The notes under the pieces are model-generated. The model ran no database searches and was not told the DNA's origin. It saw only the letters and a program-made list of their open reading frames with translations. This document shows positions 61,413-64,000 of a stretch of 64,000 nucleotides of DNA, piece after piece. The position numbers were made by a program, and so were the translations under genes. The stretch is from Cannabis sativa (Eukaryota; Streptophyta; Magnoliopsida; Rosales; Cannabaceae): the NCBI RefSeq assembly GCF_029168945.1, contig NC_083606.1, positions 16,518,041 through 16,582,040 on the forward strand, given 5' to 3'. Each line of letters begins with the position of its first letter. Positions within the stretch are counted from its first letter, which is position 1.

Positions 61413-61979
61413 CTAGATATCCTCATAATGTAAAACACCCATACGAGCAGTGTGCTCATGAAAGACCTTGGGTGGCAAACCCTTAGTAAGGGGGTCTGCA
61501 ATCATGGAGTTTGTACCTAAGTGTTCTATACAAATTTGTCCACTTTGTACCCTTTCTTTTACAACAAGGAACTTGATGTCAATGTGTTTTGACTTCGTCG
61601 AGCTCCTGTTGTTATTAGAATACAATACAGCTGACTTATTGTCACAATACAACTTAAGTTGTCTTTCAATTCCATCCACAATACGCAGCCCAGTGACAAA
61701 GTTTCTCAGCCATATACCATGGTTGGATGCCTCATAACACGCAACAAATTCTGCTGCCATGGTGGATGAAGCTATGAGTGTTTGTTTTGCACTCCTCCAT
61801 GATATAGCTCCACCACCTAACAGATATATGTAGCCCGAAGTAGATCTCCTACTATCTTGGCATCCCGCAAAGTCAGAGTCAGAGTATCCAATGATCTCAA
61901 AGTGATCTGACCTCCTATATGTGAGCATGTACTCTCTTGTTCTCTTCAAATATCTCATAACCTTTTTGGCTGCTTTCTA
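61413..61979 (-). pseudogene. RNase H domain of the copia element
   Basis: Begins KAAKKVMRYLKRTREYML after an in-frame TAG (61977-61979), where the family usually has Trp. Catalytic motifs are GYSDSDFAGCQDSRRSTSG, SSTMAAEFVACYEA (E) and LYCDNKSAV (D), and the closing block HIDIKFLVVKERVQSG to DPLTKGL is intact. It degrades the RNA template during reverse transcription. The frame ends at TAG near 61413 after HYEDI. Confidence 0.92.
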
Positions 61980-63027
61980 GTGATCAATTCCTGGATTGCT
62001 TAAGTATCTGCCTAACACTCCAACAATGTACGTTATATCCGGACGCGTACAAACTTGAGCATACATTAGACTCCCAATAGCCGAAGCGTAGGGAATCTTT
62101 TGCATTTCTTGAATTTCAAGGCTTCCTTTAGGGCATTGTTTAAGACAAAATTTGTGTCCTTTAACGACAGGGGTATCACCTGGTCTACAATCTTGCATGC
62201 CAAACCGTTTGAGTACTTTATCGATATAGCCCTTTTGTGATAATCCAAGAATACCCCGAGAACGGTCTCGATGTATTTGAATTCCTAAAACAAAAGAGGC
62301 GTCACCAAGATCTTTCATCTCAAAATGCTTCGATAGAAATCTCTTGGTTTCGTGCAATAAGCCTATATCATTAGTGGCAAGCAATATGTCATCGACATAT
62401 AGAACCAGAAATATACACTTACTCCCACTAAACTTATGATACACACAATCATCAACAACATTCATCTCAAAACCAAATAAGAGAACCACTTGATGAAATT
62501 TGTGGTACCATTGACGGGAAGCTTGCTTGAGTCCATAGATGGATTTTTTTTAATTTGCAAACCATTTTCTTTGGGTCACCAACCACAAAGTTTTCTGGTT
62601 GCTCCATATAAATTGTCTCATCAATGTCTCCATTGAGAAACGCTGTTTTAACATCCATCTGATGTAACTCAAGATCAAAGTGAGCAACAAGTGCCATTAT
62701 TATCCTAAAAGAGTCTTTCGATGAAACTGGAGAGAAAGTCTCTTTATAATCAATGCCTTCTTTTTGAGTATAGCCTTTTGCTACAAGACGTGCCTTAAAC
62801 CTCACCACATTACCATTTTCATCCCTCTTGGTTTTAAATATCCATTTACAACCAATTGGTTTTACACCTTCTGGTAATGGGACAACTTCCCAAAGTTTAT
62901 TGTCTTGCATAGACTTATTCTCTTCATTCATGGCATCATTCCACTTTTGAGAGTTAGAACTTTTCATGGCCTGATGAAAGTTGATTGGATCATCTTCCAT
63001 CATTCCAATGCCATCCTCATGTTCTTA
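61980..63027 (-). pseudogene. Reverse transcriptase of the copia element, frameshifted
   Basis: First part (63003-62550) has KWNDAMNEENKSM, PIGCKWIFKTKRDENGNV, ARLVAKGYTQKEGIDYKETF and MDVKTAFLNGDIDE. At the A-run near 62547-62554 one extra A moves the frame; the second part then gives YVDDILLATND (catalytic YVDD), GDASFVLGIQIHRDRS and IGSLMYAQVCTRPDI. All standard RT blocks are present. The single-base homopolymer change could be a sequencing error. A TAA at 63025-63027 separates it from the integrase side, where Gln (CAA) is usual. Confidence 0.9.
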
Positions 63028-64000
63028 AAGATACACTATGTACTCATTTGGATTAATAGCATTTCTTCTTTCTCTAGTGGATCGTTGCAAAGGCACTTGT
63101 TCTTGAGGTTGTTGATTTTGTACCTCTGGGGTTTGATTGACTATGTTTGGTTGCTCTTGATCTAAAACTTGATCAATATTAGGAATGGAATCCTGAATAT
63201 TGTCAAAAGCAACTATTGGAATAGGAATCAACTCATCCTCAAGAGGAGTGGTTGATTTTAGATCCTCCTCAAAAACAAAGTCTTTAACCGTATTTCTCCC
63301 CCCAAACTCAATATCCTCAAAGAACTTTGCAGTTCACGTTTCAAATATATTCTTTACTTCGGGATCATAAAATTTGAAACCCCTAGATCGTTCAGAATAT
63401 CCAATAAAGTAGCTGCTCACAGTTTTAGGTTCAAGCTTCTTTTTATTTGGCCTATAAGGCCTAGCCTCAGCTGGACATCCCCAAACATGAAAGTACTTAA
63501 GACTAGGCTTTCGCCCTGTCCAAAGCTCATAAGGTATTTTTGCAGCTACTTTAGTTGGTACCCTATTCAAAATGTAGGCTGCTGTCTTAAGCGCCTCTCC
63601 CCAGAGTGATTCTGGTAAGGTTGAATGACTGATCATACTCCTTACCATATCTTTAAGAGTACGGTTTCGTCTTTCAGCAACACCATTCATGCTAGGAGAT
63701 CCTGACATAGTGTACTGTGGGACAATTCCACACTCCTCTAGATATCTAGCAAAAGGTCCTGGACGTTGTTCACCTGATCCGTCATATCTACCATAGTACT
63801 CACCACCACGGTCAGACCTGACTTGCTTTATTCTTTTGCTAAGTTGATTCTCAACTTCAGCCTTAAAAGATTTGAACACATCCAAGACTTGAGACTTTTC
63901 ATGAAGTAGAAATAGGTATGCATATCTTGAGTAATCATCTATGAATGATACAAAATATTGTTGACCATTCCAAGAAAGGAAATGGCCCACATATATTCGT
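63028..64000 (-). pseudogene. Integrase of the copia element (partial)
   Basis: Core DDE motifs are SFIDDYSRY (D), [11 protein letters not shown] (D) and [14 protein letters not shown] (E), followed by [17 protein letters not shown] and the GKPSLKYF/WGCPA block. A TGA at 63334-63336 lies between the core and the acidic, Gln-rich linker (QNQQPQEQVPLQRSTRERR) that leads to RT. Near 63975 the conserved ICGPFP and SWNGQQYF blocks fall in different frames, so there is also an indel there. It inserts the element DNA into chromosomes; this copy could not make it intact. Confidence 0.9.

Larger units (their letters stand above)
60551..64000 (-). mobile_element. Ty1/copia LTR retrotransposon, right part cut by window edge
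   Basis: On the minus strand the order is integrase (63990 down), RT, RNase H, polypurine tract, 3' LTR. Integrase before RT defines Ty1/copia. Lesions: a probable frameshift near 63975 (ICGPFP in one frame, SWNGQQYF in another), TGA at 63334-63336, TAA at 63025-63027, an extra A in an A-run near 62547-62554 that shifts the RT frame, and TAG at 61977-61979. Gag, protease and the 5' LTR lie to the right of the window. Confidence 0.93.

Overview
This 64-kb window is plant nuclear DNA, most likely from a eudicot. The evidence is an AT-rich background, Ty3/gypsy and Ty1/copia LTR retrotransposons, a CACTA transposon end, a FAR1/Mutator-type transposase, a plant LINE remnant, a Cassandra TRIM element and a long tandem satellite. 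I see no intact conventional host gene. Nearly every recognisable coding region is a transposon gene or is broken by stops or frameshifts. The species cannot be named from this sequence alone.

Layout. 1-4887: left-truncated Ty3/gypsy element of the Tat-like type on the minus strand, with its 5' LTR, primer-binding site, gag, protease, reverse transcriptase and start of RNase H. 5050-5271: possible last exon of an unknown gene. 5577-6448: two local tandem duplications. 6764-7210 (-): decayed two-exon GRF zinc-finger gene. 7733-45731: a satellite array of about 265 copies of a 132-bp monomer, much more GC-rich than its flanks, built from repeated multi-monomer blocks. It is interrupted by a very young Cassandra TRIM (9924-10861) carrying 5S-rRNA-like sequence, and by an older solo LTR (30255-32160). 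45957-51300: a diverged 1.7-kb duplication, each copy carrying a TATA box and the same short upstream reading frame; a CACTA end and a 371-bp tandem duplication lie between the copies. 52930-57662: a cluster of three decayed genes: a Ser/Pro-rich CxxC protein (+), a viroplasmin/RNase-H1-N-like acidic protein (-) and a FAR1-like transposase (+) preceded by four promoter-like repeats. 57663-60341: AT-rich DNA with GTAC-rich motifs, hairpins and a LINE 3' end. 60551-64000: a left-facing Ty1/copia element with 3' LTR, RNase H, reverse transcriptase and integrase.

How it fits together. This looks like silent, repeat-dominated chromatin beside or inside a satellite domain. Most of the interrupting stop codons in the gypsy, copia and FAR1-like elements are one C-to-T (or complementary G-to-A) change from a plausible family residue, which fits decay of methylated DNA. 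The satellite by contrast looks active: blocks of 8 to 24 monomers recur with exact spacing, one monomer has lost 35 bp between its own internal repeats, and the Cassandra LTRs differ by only one base that I can see. The most interesting objects are the satellite with its embedded Cassandra element and the three-gene FAR1-like cluster, which could be an unrecognised composite Mutator-like element.
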